Source: Oceanococcus sp051252075
GTDB lineage: Bacteria > Pseudomonadota > Gammaproteobacteria > Nevskiales > Oceanococcaceae
NCBI GenBank assembly: GCA_051252075.1
Contig: JBPOFU010000006.1
Location: 1-64,000 of the forward strand
Direction of reading: 5' to 3'
DNA: 64,000 nt
Shown here: positions 26,066-34,008 of the stretch, piece by piece
How positions within the stretch are numbered: the stretch's first letter is position 1
Layout of the letters: each line of letters opens with the position of its first letter
Notes under the pieces: model-generated
What the model was told of the DNA's origin: nothing
The model's input: the letters and a program-made list of their open reading frames with translations, nothing else
Databases searched by the model: none
Program-made: the position numbers and the translations under genes

Positions 26066-28234
26066 ATGAGTTCGAAAATCACACAAGATGGCGTCTTTTC
26101 TGCTCTCCGCCAAGCGGGGCTTCCACTGAGTTTTCGCGCACTTTGTGAAAAGCTGGAAATCGCAGAAAAAGCCGATAAAAGAAGTACAACGAGCGTTCTG
26201 GAAGACTTGGTCAGCCAAGGGCGAGTATTGGTCAACCGTCAAGGTGACTATGCTCTGGTTGAAGAAATGAATTTGCTGCGCGGAGTCGTCATTGGTCATC
26301 GTGACGGCTATGGTTTTTTGAAAACCGAGCAGGCGGGGCCAGATTGGTTTTTACCGCCGCGGCAAATGGATTTGGTGTTTCCTGGAGATCGTGTTCTGGC
26401 GCGTTCTGCCGGTCGCGACCGCCGTGGGCGTGAAAAAGCCTCCGTTGTGGATGTGCTAGAGCGCAACACGGTGGAAATGGCGGGGCGCTTCAAATGTGAA
26501 GCCGACCTTGCATGGATAGTTCCAGAAAACCCACAAATTCATCACCAAGTGCTGATTCCAAAAGATCACCGCGGTGAGGCCAAAGATGGCGATGTGGTGC
26601 GCGTTAAGATCTTGCGCCAGCCGGATCGTAACGCGCAGCCATTGGGCGCGGTGCAGCAGGTTTTAGGGGCCGAGTTGGATGTGTCCACGCGCACCGACAT
26701 TGTGGTTACCGATTTTGGCTTGCCACGCGCCTTTCCGGAAGCAGTTGAGGCCGAGGTCAAGAATCTGCCCCGCCCGCAAGTCGACAGGCATTGCCGTGAT
26801 GCGCGCGATATTCCTTTCGTGACCATAGATGGCATTGATGCCAAAGACTTTGACGACGCTGTTTTTGCGCGCAGTACGCCAAAAGGTTGGCGCCTCTGGG
26901 TGGCTATAGCGGATGTGTCTCGCTATGTCCGGCCCGGCACAGCCTTGGATCAAGAGGCGCAAGCGCGAGCAACGTCAGTGTATTTCCCGGGCAGGGTGAT
27001 TCCAATGTTGCCTCCGGTGCTATCCGATGATTTGTGTTCACTGCGCCCCGATCAAGATCGACACGCCTTGATCGCTGAGCTGGTGGTTGGAAGCGACGGC
27101 CATTTGCGCTCGTCCAAATTCTATCCCGGGCTTATTCGTTCGCGCGCGCGTTTGGTCTATGACGATGTCGCGCAAATGCTAGAGCAAGACGACCATACGC
27201 ATCCGCAAGCAGAATCATTGTTTACGTTGAATGAATTGTTCGAAGTGCTGGCGCAAGTACGTGGCCAGCGTGGGGCCTTGGATTTTGAAGGCCGTGAAGT
27301 CTTTTTCGACGTTGGGGATGACGGCTTTTTGCACGACATCAAGCCGGTCACTCGTAATCGTGCACATAAGCTCATCGAAGAATGCATGATTCTGGCCAAT
27401 GTCGCAGCAGCGCGCTATATCCGTAAACGCAAATTACTGGCACTGAACCGCGTTCATCCACCGCCTCCCGCGGACACCTTGCAGGATTTTCGGCGTTTCT
27501 TGGCGGAATTTGGTTTGAGCTTGGGTGGCCGCAATAAACCAGGGCCGGAGCACTACCAAGCCGTGTTGAGTGAAGTGGCAGATCAGCCTTTTGCACCGCT
27601 GGTGCAAGGTGCTTTATTGCGCACATTAAGTCAGGCGGTTTATTCACCCGAGAGTGACGGTCATTTTGGTCTTGCTCTGGACGATTATGCGCATTTCACA
27701 TCGCCGATACGCCGTTATCCAGATTTGAATGTCCATCGCACCATTAAATGGGCCTTGGGTGTCGATGCCGGTGGGGTAGAGCCCGGTAGCGAGGAATCTT
27801 TGCAAGATTTGGGTGCGCATTGCTCTGAGCGTGAACGTCATGCGGAGCAAGCTGGCTGGGCAGTGGTAGAAGCGCTGAAGTGCGAATTCTTAGAAAGCCG
27901 CGTGGGCGAAGAGTTTGAAGGTGAAATTGTTGGCGTTACCAACTTTGGGCTGTTCGTGGAGATCGAGCGTGTGCGTGCCTCAGGCTTGGTGCATATCTCC
28001 AGTTTAGGGCGAGACTATTTCTCCCATGAACCGGAATATCACCGCTTACGCGGGGAACGTACGGGCCAAGTGTTTCGTCTAGGAGATCGTATGCGTGTGC
28101 GTTTGTCTCGTGTCGACGCACAAGAACGTAAAATAGATTTTGAACCGTTGGCTCACAAACCGCTGGTCGCCGATAGTCGGCGAACAGGCAAGGCAGAGCG
28201 AGCTAAAAAAACCCATGAATGGAGGGAATTATGA
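26066..28234 (+). CDS. rnr: Ribonuclease R
   Basis: Processive 3'-5' exoribonuclease that degrades structured RNA. Order: N-terminal winged-helix region, cold-shock domains, the RNB catalytic domain with GIDAKDFDDAVFA (metal-binding aspartates), and a C-terminal S1 domain (EGEIVGVTNFGLFVEIE). At 722 residues it is shorter than E. coli RNase R, mainly because the long basic tail is reduced. Its stop codon overlaps the ATG of the lipoprotein gene. Confidence 0.95.
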   Translation: MSSKITQDGVFSALRQAGLPLSFRALCEKLEIAEKADKRSTTSVLEDLVSQGRVLVNRQGDYALVEEMNLLRGVVIGHRDGYGFLKTEQAGPDWFLPPRQMDLVFPGDRVLARSAGRDRRGREKASVVDVLERNTVEMAGRFKCEADLAWIVPENPQIHHQVLIPKDHRGEAKDGDVVRVKILRQPDRNAQPLGAVQQVLGAELDVSTRTDIVVTDFGLPRAFPEAVEAEVKNLPRPQVDRHCRDARDIPFVTIDGIDAKDFDDAVFARSTPKGWRLWVAIADVSRYVRPGTALDQEAQARATSVYFPGRVIPMLPPVLSDDLCSLRPDQDRHALIAELVVGSDGHLRSSKFYPGLIRSRARLVYDDVAQMLEQDDHTHPQAESLFTLNELFEVLAQVRGQRGALDFEGREVFFDVGDDGFLHDIKPVTRNRAHKLIEECMILANVAAARYIRKRKLLALNRVHPPPPADTLQDFRRFLAEFGLSLGGRNKPGPEHYQAVLSEVADQPFAPLVQGALLRTLSQAVYSPESDGHFGLALDDYAHFTSPIRRYPDLNVHRTIKWALGVDAGGVEPGSEESLQDLGAHCSERERHAEQAGWAVVEALKCEFLESRVGEEFEGEIVGVTNFGLFVEIERVRASGLVHISSLGRDYFSHEPEYHRLRGERTGQVFRLGDRMRVRLSRVDAQERKIDFEPLAHKPLVADSRRTGKAERAKKTHEWREL

Positions 28235-28920
28235 ATATTAAAATCGTCGCGGTAACCGCGTTGACTGTTGCCGTAGCAGGTTGTGCTGCGGACGATCCCA
28301 ATCGCCGTGCCAAAACAGGTGCCGCGATTGGTGCATTGGTGGGTGCGGTTGCAGGCCATCAGGTTGATGGTGACAAGGGCCGTTATATCGGTGCCGCTGT
28401 AGGTGCGATCGCCGGTGGTGCTGTTGGTAACTACATGGATAAGCAACAAGCTGATCTGGAGCGCGAACTTGCTGCAGAAGCAGCGCGTAATGAGCTACGT
28501 ATCACGCGTCTGGCTGGGGATGCTCTGAAAATTGGTGTTGCTTCCGATGCCAGTTTTGGCTTTGACCGCTCCGATCTCTCGGGAACAGCGCAAGGTACGT
28601 TTGGCAAAATAGCGGACGTGCTTAAAAGCTATGACAAAACGGTCATTCATGTTGTCGGGCATACCGATTCCATGGGTAAAGACAGCTACAACCAAGATTT
28701 GTCGCAACGACGTGCCAGTAGTGTGTCGAGCTTTTTGGGCCAACGTGGTGTGGTTTACGATCGCGTTCGTACCGAAGGTCGCGGCGAGCGTGAGCCTATC
28801 GCTAGCAATGAAAATGAAGCCGGGCGTGCGAAGAATCGTCGTGTGGACATCGTGATTAAAGCGATCATTGAAGGTCAAGAACAGCAGGCTTATACGCCGC
28901 CTCCTTACTTGGGCAAATGA
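28231..28920 (+). CDS. OmpA-family lipoprotein with glycine-zipper region (YiaD-like)
   Basis: The ATG at 28231 follows a GGAGG site and gives 229 residues. The signal peptide ends in lipobox VAGC with Cys18. A Gly/Ala zipper stretch (GAAIGALVGAVAG and GAAVGAIAGGAVG) follows, then an OmpA-like peptidoglycan-binding domain with HVVGHTDSMG and the NRRVDIVI end. It is probably an outer-membrane lipoprotein binding the cell wall. It sits between rnr and rlmB, overlapping rnr by ATGA, which is an unusual place for it. Exact role unknown. Confidence 0.9.
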   Translation: MNIKIVAVTALTVAVAGCAADDPNRRAKTGAAIGALVGAVAGHQVDGDKGRYIGAAVGAIAGGAVGNYMDKQQADLERELAAEAARNELRITRLAGDALKIGVASDASFGFDRSDLSGTAQGTFGKIADVLKSYDKTVIHVVGHTDSMGKDSYNQDLSQRRASSVSSFLGQRGVVYDRVRTEGRGEREPIASNENEAGRAKNRRVDIVIKAIIEGQEQQAYTPPPYLGK

Positions 28921-28921
28921 T

Positions 28922-29659
28922 TTGAGTGATTCATGGATCGGCGGCTTTCATGCCGTTGAGTCTCGCCTAAAAAGCGCAGCAGTTGAGCGCATAGAGCTGG
29001 ATAGAGCCCGACGTGATCGTCGGGCTCGTCAGTTGCAGCAATTGGCGGAACGCTACGACGTACCCGTAGTGCGTGTGGGGCCGACGGTGTTGGATGCGCG
29101 ACATGGCGAGCTCAAGCATCAAGGGGTCAGTGCGCTACTTTCTGCGCAAGCTGAGGTCGAGATACGTACCTGGCAAGACTGCATAGAGGGCGTAGAAAAG
29201 CCCCTGATTTTGGTTTTGGACGAAGTGGAAGATCCGCGCAATATGGGGGCTTGTTTGCGCGTTGCAGATGGGGCGGGTGCGCATTGCGTGGTTATTCCAA
29301 AACGCCGCGCAGCAGGGCTTAACGATGTTGCACGTAAAACCGCCGCTGGTGCCGCAGAGTCCGTACCTTTGATTGTGGTGGGTAATTTGGCCCGTACGCT
29401 CAAGGAGATGGCCAAGGCGGGCTTGTACATCGTGGGTTTAGCCGATGCGGATGATCACAGCTTGTATGCGGAAAATCTTGATCAAGCTTTGGTGATGGTT
29501 GTCGGTAATGAAGGGCGTGGATTGCGCCAGCTCAGCCAAGAACATTGTGATGCCTTAGCTAGTCTGCCGATGGCGGGCTCGGTATCCAGTCTTAACGTCT
29601 CGGTGGCTTGTGGTGTTGCTCTTTATGAGGCGGTAAGGCAACGCAGTAACTTGCCGTAG
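28922..29659 (+). CDS. rlmB: 23S rRNA (guanosine-2'-O-)-methyltransferase RlmB
   Basis: SPOUT enzyme that methylates G2251 of 23S rRNA. Substrate-binding N-terminal part (GGFHAVESRL), then the knotted domain with LDEVEDPRNMGACLRVAD, NEGRGLRQLS and PMAGSVSSLNVSVACGV. The frame is open into the lipoprotein gene, but homologues begin close to the GGFHAV block, so TTG 28922 (two bases after the previous stop codon) is the best start and gives 245 residues. No clear ribosome site is seen. Confidence 0.93.
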   Translation: MSDSWIGGFHAVESRLKSAAVERIELDRARRDRRARQLQQLAERYDVPVVRVGPTVLDARHGELKHQGVSALLSAQAEVEIRTWQDCIEGVEKPLILVLDEVEDPRNMGACLRVADGAGAHCVVIPKRRAAGLNDVARKTAAGAAESVPLIVVGNLARTLKEMAKAGLYIVGLADADDHSLYAENLDQALVMVVGNEGRGLRQLSQEHCDALASLPMAGSVSSLNVSVACGVALYEAVRQRSNLP

Positions 29660-29679
29660 CGACGGCTTTTCTCTAGAAT
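29651..29679 (+). promoter_or_regulatory. Probable rpsF operon promoter
   Basis: TTGCCG (29651-29656) and TAGAAT (29674-29679) are 17 bp apart. The next bases, GCGCGACC, form a GC-rich discriminator typical of stringently controlled ribosomal promoters. The -35 box overlaps the end of rlmB. The predicted start is near 29686. Confidence 0.6.
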
Positions 29680-29687
29680 GCGCGACC

Positions 29688-29806
29688 CGCAGCATCGACT
29701 GATCGCTTGATGCTGCGCTTCCTTGTCCCACCGCCGGTATTCTGCCGCGACGGGGGACTTCGCCAAACCAACATGTATTGGGGAGGCGACAACCGTAAGG
29801 ACAACA
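29688..29806 (+). promoter_or_regulatory. rpsF 5' leader with 5'-terminal stem-loop, possible S6:S18 autoregulatory leader
   Basis: A 9-bp stem (29688-29696 with 29709-29717) sits at the predicted transcript 5' end. Further down the leader is GC-rich with several CCG triplets, ending in AACCGTAAGGACAACA before the rpsF ATG. S6:S18 complexes are known to bind CCG-containing structures in rpsF leaders. Assignment here is inference. Confidence 0.35.
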
Positions 29807-30250
29807 ATGCGACATTACGAAATTGTGTTCCTGGTTCACCCGGATCAGAGCGAACAAGTACCCGCCATGGTAGATCGTTACCGCGGGATCATCGAAGCAG
29901 ACGGCGGCCAAGTCCATCGTTTTGAAGATTGGGGTCGCCGTCAATTGGCATACCCAATTCAAAAGCTTCACAAAGCACATTACGCCATGCTGAATGTAGA
30001 AACCTCAACAACTGTTATCGAAGAGTTGGTGCAAGGTTTCCGTTTCAATGACGCCATCTTGCGTCATCTGATTATTCGTATGGATGCCCCGGAAACGGGC
30101 ACCTCGCCGTTGGCTAAAGAAGAAGAAAGCAAACCTGCACCACGTGCAGTTGAGCCGACTGTAGACGCTGATGTTGTTGACGCTCCTGCTGATGAAGTCA
30201 GCAGTGAAGCGAGCAGTGAAGACGCCGCCACAGAAGAAGCTGAGGCTTAA
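29807..30250 (+). CDS. rpsF: 30S ribosomal protein S6
   Basis: Ribosomal protein of the small-subunit platform that pairs with S18. MRHYEIVFLVHPDQSEQV is the canonical start; ATG 29807 has AAGG eight bases upstream. The frame is open further 5', but that part has no match. At 147 residues it has a long acidic tail (from about residue 105, rich in Glu, Ala and Asp), as in many gammaproteobacteria where the end is also glutamylated. rpsR follows directly; priB is absent. Confidence 0.97.
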   Translation: MRHYEIVFLVHPDQSEQVPAMVDRYRGIIEADGGQVHRFEDWGRRQLAYPIQKLHKAHYAMLNVETSTTVIEELVQGFRFNDAILRHLIIRMDAPETGTSPLAKEEESKPAPRAVEPTVDADVVDAPADEVSSEASSEDAATEEAEA

Positions 30251-30260
30251 GGAGAATCCC

Positions 30261-30491
30261 ATGTCACGTTATTTTCGTCGCCGTAAATTCTGCAAATTCA
30301 CTGCAGAAGGTATTGAAACCATTGATTACAAGGACTTGGTATTGCTTAAGCAATTCGTGTCCGAAAACGGCAAGATTGTACCTAGCCGTATCACTGGAAC
30401 CAAAGCACGCTATCAGCGTCAATTGGCCGTAGCCATCCGTCGCGCTCGGTACTTGGCCTTGTTGCCGTACACCGACCGTCATTCTTCCTGA
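30261..30491 (+). CDS. rpsR: 30S ribosomal protein S18
   Basis: A 76-residue basic protein with the family core DYKDLVLLKQFVSENGKI and RQLAVAIRRARYLALLPY. ATG 30261 follows an AAGGAG site that overlaps the rpsF stop. It partners S6 on the ribosome and in autoregulation of the operon. rplI follows after ten bases. Confidence 0.98.
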   Translation: MSRYFRRRKFCKFTAEGIETIDYKDLVLLKQFVSENGKIVPSRITGTKARYQRQLAVAIRRARYLALLPYTDRHSS

Positions 30492-30501
30492 GGAGTTCGA
30501 G

Positions 30502-30954
30502 ATGGAAGTCATTCTGCTAGAACGTATCCGTAACCTCGGTGACCTGGGTGATAAGGTCCATGTTAAACCGGGTTTCGGTCGCAATTTTTTGATTCCCTAT
30601 GGCAAAGCTTTGCCCGCAAATGAAGCCAATATGGCTGTGTTTGAGACGCGCAAAGCTGAGCTCATTAAACAGGCTCAAGATTCTTTGGGTGCTGCTAAGT
30701 TGCGTGCAAAAGCTTGCGAAAATCTGGAATTGAAAATCCAAGTATTGGCCTCTGAAGAGGGCAAGTTGTACGGCTCAATTCATGCGGCACAAATTGCTGA
30801 GGCTGCGAAAGAAAATGGCGTTGATCTGGAAGCCAGTGAAATCAGCACAGATGACGTTATTCGCCAGATTGGTGAGTACGAATTCACCGTGCAATTTCAT
30901 GCTGATGTGCAGCAGCGCGTAAAATTGGTTATTGAGGCTCAAATAGCCGCATAA
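30502..30954 (+). CDS. rplI: 50S ribosomal protein L9
   Basis: Elongated 23S-binding protein near the L1 stalk. The N-terminal domain MEVILLERIRNLGDLGDKV with KPGFGRNFLIPYGKA is the family signature; the long connecting helix and C-terminal domain follow. It has 150 residues and a strong GGAG ribosome site. Two stem-loops lie downstream of it. Confidence 0.98.
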   Translation: MEVILLERIRNLGDLGDKVHVKPGFGRNFLIPYGKALPANEANMAVFETRKAELIKQAQDSLGAAKLRAKACENLELKIQVLASEEGKLYGSIHAAQIAEAAKENGVDLEASEISTDDVIRQIGEYEFTVQFHADVQQRVKLVIEAQIAA

Positions 30955-30960
30955 GACCTC

Positions 30961-30986
30961 AATTGGCTGGGTTGATGCAGCCAATT
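30961..30986 (+). other. Stem-loop downstream of rplI
   Basis: A perfect 9-bp inverted repeat (30961-30969 with 30978-30986) has an 8-base loop and no long T-run, just ahead of the strong terminator. It may protect the mRNA 3' end or assist termination. Confidence 0.5.
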
Positions 30987-30999
30987 TGTTTAAGCTACT

Positions 31000-31036
31000 A
31001 AGGGCCGCTGACGGAATCGTCATCGGCCCTTTTTTA
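31000..31036 (+). terminator. Rho-independent terminator of the rpsF-rpsR-rplI operon
   Basis: Stem of 13 bp with one C/T mismatch (31000-31013 with 31018-31031), loop GAAT, then a T-run to 31035. dnaB starts 23 bases later and so presumably has its own start or depends on read-through. Confidence 0.9.
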
Positions 31037-31058
31037 TTTCTAGCTGTTCTAGGATTTC

Positions 31059-32429
31059 ATGGATCAGGATTTCGAATCCGGCACCAAGGTGCCGCCACAG
31101 AATTTAATTGCTGAGCAAAGTGTGCTCGGTGGTTTGATGCATGATGCAACTGTCTGGGATGACTTGGCAGATCAGCTGGTTCCAGAAGACTTTTATAGGC
31201 ACGAACATAAGCTCATCTACGAGGCGCTAACGGCCTTGGCGCGTCGCTTTCAGCCCTTGGATGCGATTACTGTATCTGAATATTTGGAAGCCAACGGTAA
31301 TGAAGAGAAGACCGGTGGTTTGCCTTATTTGGCGGGCTTGGTTCAGGACACTCCCGGTGCAGCCAATATCTTGGCCTGGGCTGATATTGTGCGGGAGCAC
31401 TCGATTCGGCGGCAGCTCATTCGTGCCGGTGCCAGCATCATAGAGCAGGGCTACGCCAAAGACGGAAACGATACCGGCGCACTGCTTGATAACGCAGAGC
31501 GGGAAGTCTTTCAAATAGCTGAGCGACGCAGGCACAACGATAAAGTCGGTGTGCAGGTTGCAGATTTGGTGCCCGCTGCGCTAGATGAAATACAGCGTAT
31601 GTGCGATGGCGAGATGGGCTCTGGCTTGGCTACTGGATTGGCGCGTTTTGATGACCGTACAACCGGCTTGCATCCAGGTGATTTACTGATTTTGGCGGGT
31701 CGCCCTGCCATGGGCAAAACCAGTTTGGCGATGAACTGGGTCGAGCATGCGGCCATGGTTCAGAAGGTCCCTGCTGCGGTCTTTAGTATGGAGATGCCAG
31801 CCATCCAATTGGCGCGCCGCTTGATTTCGGCACATGGTCGGGTGAATCAAGAATCCCTGCGCAAAGGGCAGTTGAGCCCCGAGGAATGGGGGCGGATCAA
31901 TTCGGCTGCGACCACGCTGAAAGAGTCAGTGATCATTATCGATGACACGCCTGCTCTATCGCCAACGGAAATGCGTGCGCGTGCTCGACGGATGAAGCGC
32001 GAGCACAATATTGGCTTGATCGTGGTGGATTATTTGCAATTGATGCAAGTCCCCAATTCCAAAGAAAATCGTACCAATGAGATTTCTGAAATTTCACGCA
32101 GCATGAAATCTCTGGCCAAGGAGTTGGAACTGCCAGTTGTCGCGCTATCGCAGTTGAATCGCAGCGTAGAGCAGCGCGACAACAAACGGCCTAGGATGTC
32201 GGATTTACGTGAATCTGGCGGCATTGAGCAAGATGCTGATTTAATTGTGTTTATTTATCGAGATGAAGTCTACAACGCGGATTCTATCGATAAAGGCATT
32301 GCGGAAATTATCATTGCCAAACAAAGAAATGGCCCGACTGGAACAGTACGAGCCACATTCTTAGGGCATTACACCCGTTTTGAAAATCTCGCCGCCGAAT
32401 ACATGAACAGTGACTTCGGCGAGGAATAG
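31059..32429 (+). CDS. dnaB: Replicative DNA helicase DnaB
   Basis: Hexameric helicase that unwinds the replication fork. The N-terminal helical domain starts with PPQNLIAEQSVLGGLMHD; the RecA-like domain has Walker A AGRPAMGKTS and Walker B LIVVDYLQLM. At 456 residues it is slightly shorter than E. coli DnaB (471). No intein is seen. TAGGA precedes the ATG. It is convergent with the FHA gene, 13 bases apart. Confidence 0.97.
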   Translation: MDQDFESGTKVPPQNLIAEQSVLGGLMHDATVWDDLADQLVPEDFYRHEHKLIYEALTALARRFQPLDAITVSEYLEANGNEEKTGGLPYLAGLVQDTPGAANILAWADIVREHSIRRQLIRAGASIIEQGYAKDGNDTGALLDNAEREVFQIAERRRHNDKVGVQVADLVPAALDEIQRMCDGEMGSGLATGLARFDDRTTGLHPGDLLILAGRPAMGKTSLAMNWVEHAAMVQKVPAAVFSMEMPAIQLARRLISAHGRVNQESLRKGQLSPEEWGRINSAATTLKESVIIIDDTPALSPTEMRARARRMKREHNIGLIVVDYLQLMQVPNSKENRTNEISEISRSMKSLAKELELPVVALSQLNRSVEQRDNKRPRMSDLRESGGIEQDADLIVFIYRDEVYNADSIDKGIAEIIIAKQRNGPTGTVRATFLGHYTRFENLAAEYMNSDFGEE

Positions 32430-32442
32430 TTGAGCGCTTAAA

Positions 32443-33174
32443 TCAATCCACTGGCGTGAAGATTTCGAACTTCATCACTGTCCCGGCAATTTCCAAGCGG
32501 TCGCCGCTGGCCAATTTTCGGGCCTGTGCTGCGATCATTTCGCCATTGACCTTGGGGCGGTTCTGACTGCCAGCCGGGCTGACATGGACGACGTAATAGG
32601 CGTCAGCACGTTTAGTAATAGCAGCGACTTGCACGCCGGGCTTACCTAATGTGGTGAGCGCTTTTGTGAGTTTGAGCTCTTTGCCGGCGTTGGGGCCGCT
32701 GTCGACTATGATTTTGCCCATAGTTGGGCGTGCAGGTGCGCTAGGGGGCGCGGGAGCTGCGGCGGCATTTGCTGCTGGGGCGGCTGTTGGGGCTGCGGTA
32801 GCAGCTTGTGCTTTGCTTGTTGCTGCAATGATCTCGCTGGGTTTGAGAATCATCGTCTTTTCAAAGTCTTCATCGTATTCAGTTTCTTCACCTTCATATT
32901 TCAAGGTGTGTCGACCGATTTGAATGGTGTCACCATTGGAAAGGGGGTGTTTGCCCACTTGGCGGCCATTCACCATGGTGCCGTTGGTGCTATCCAAATC
33001 TTCAAGAAACGAATCTTTCATGATGGTAATGATCGCGGCATGGCGGCCGCTGACCGCTTTGTCATCCTTCAGCTCGATGTCGCTGCTGGGATGGCGGCCG
33101 ATGGTGATGCGCTCTTTGCTGAGTTCTGTTTCAGCAATTTTGCGACCATCGATTGAAATTACGAGTTGACTCAT
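32443..33174 (-). CDS. FHA domain protein, with a second degenerate FHA-like region
   Basis: The 243-residue protein begins with a canonical FHA domain (about residues 20-92): GRHPSSD, SGRHA (SxxH, Ser42-His45) and DSTNGTMVNG. After an acidic linker comes EKTMIL with Thr107, then a long Ala/Pro linker (about 118-150) and a second FHA-like fold (about 153-240) that lacks the phosphothreonine-binding signature. It overlaps the upstream phosphatase gene by ATGA, in an operon with a Ser/Thr kinase. It is probably the adaptor or reader of the module. Its partners are unknown. Confidence 0.9.
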   Translation of the reverse strand: MSQLVISIDGRKIAETELSKERITIGRHPSSDIELKDDKAVSGRHAAIITIMKDSFLEDLDSTNGTMVNGRQVGKHPLSNGDTIQIGRHTLKYEGEETEYDEDFEKTMILKPSEIIAATSKAQAATAAPTAAPAANAAAAPAPPSAPARPTMGKIIVDSGPNAGKELKLTKALTTLGKPGVQVAAITKRADAYYVVHVSPAGSQNRPKVNGEMIAAQARKLASGDRLEIAGTVMKFEIFTPVD

Positions 33175-34004
33175 GGTTCCCCCTGCAGTCGTTTGCGTAG
33201 CCGGTCAAACCAACCGGGTTTATGCACAAACGAGCCATCTATCCTTGCCAGAATGACTGAAATATTGTCTTTGCCGCCGCGTTCGTTGGCCAACTGTACG
33301 AGTCGTTCGCCAACCAACTGAAGATTATCAACATTCTCCATCAGGGTTAAGCGTATGACCTCATCGCTGACCAAATCGGTCAGGCCGTCAGAGCACAGTA
33401 ACAGTACATCACCCACTTCCAATACGTCTTCAATCATGTCGACTTCAACACTCGGTTCTATGCCCAGTGCGCGAGTGACAATATTGGAATTTACATTCTT
33501 GATCGCATCTTCACGGGAATACAAACCTCGCGCGACCATTTCTTCTACCAGAGAATGATCTGTGGTGATTTGCTCCAAGTGCTCACTGCGCAAGCGATAA
33601 AGACGTGAATCACCGACATAAGCGATGGATGCTGAATTGTTGAAAAACAAAACCGCGACCGCTGTTGTACCCATGCCTTCGCATTGTGCTTGGCTATTGG
33701 ACACTTCGTAAATCGCTTTGTGCGCGGTATTCAATGCATCGCGCAGCATTAAGGTGGCGTGGCGGTAACCTGTGGTTTCGTCGCGTTGCTCCGCATCCAC
33801 CAAGGGCCATTGTCCGCTCATGACGTCTTTGACTGTAGCAACGCACATGCCGCTTGCGACTTCGCCTGCTTTGTAGCCGCCCATGCCGTCTGCCAGTATC
33901 ACCAGACCAACTTTTGGGTCCTCGTCTACCGAGTCTTCATTGTTTTTGCGCACTTGACCGGGGTCCGTGTGCATAGATGTAGTGATTTTGCCTTGTAATG
34001 CCAT
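33171..34004 (-). CDS. PP2C-family (PPM/SpoIIE-type fold) Ser/Thr protein phosphatase
   Basis: Metal-dependent phosphatase expected to reverse the neighbouring kinase. Metal-binding motifs: RKNNEDS (about residues 19-25), LADGMGGYKAGE (Asp39), CSDGLTDLV and KDNISVI. At 277 residues it is a single-domain soluble enzyme with no membrane segment. It starts four bases after the kinase stop and overlaps the FHA gene, so the three are clearly one operon. Confidence 0.95.
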   Translation of the reverse strand: MALQGKITTSMHTDPGQVRKNNEDSVDEDPKVGLVILADGMGGYKAGEVASGMCVATVKDVMSGQWPLVDAEQRDETTGYRHATLMLRDALNTAHKAIYEVSNSQAQCEGMGTTAVAVLFFNNSASIAYVGDSRLYRLRSEHLEQITTDHSLVEEMVARGLYSREDAIKNVNSNIVTRALGIEPSVEVDMIEDVLEVGDVLLLCSDGLTDLVSDEVIRLTLMENVDNLQLVGERLVQLANERGGKDNISVILARIDGSFVHKPGWFDRLRKRLQGEP

Positions 34005-34008
34005 GGGC

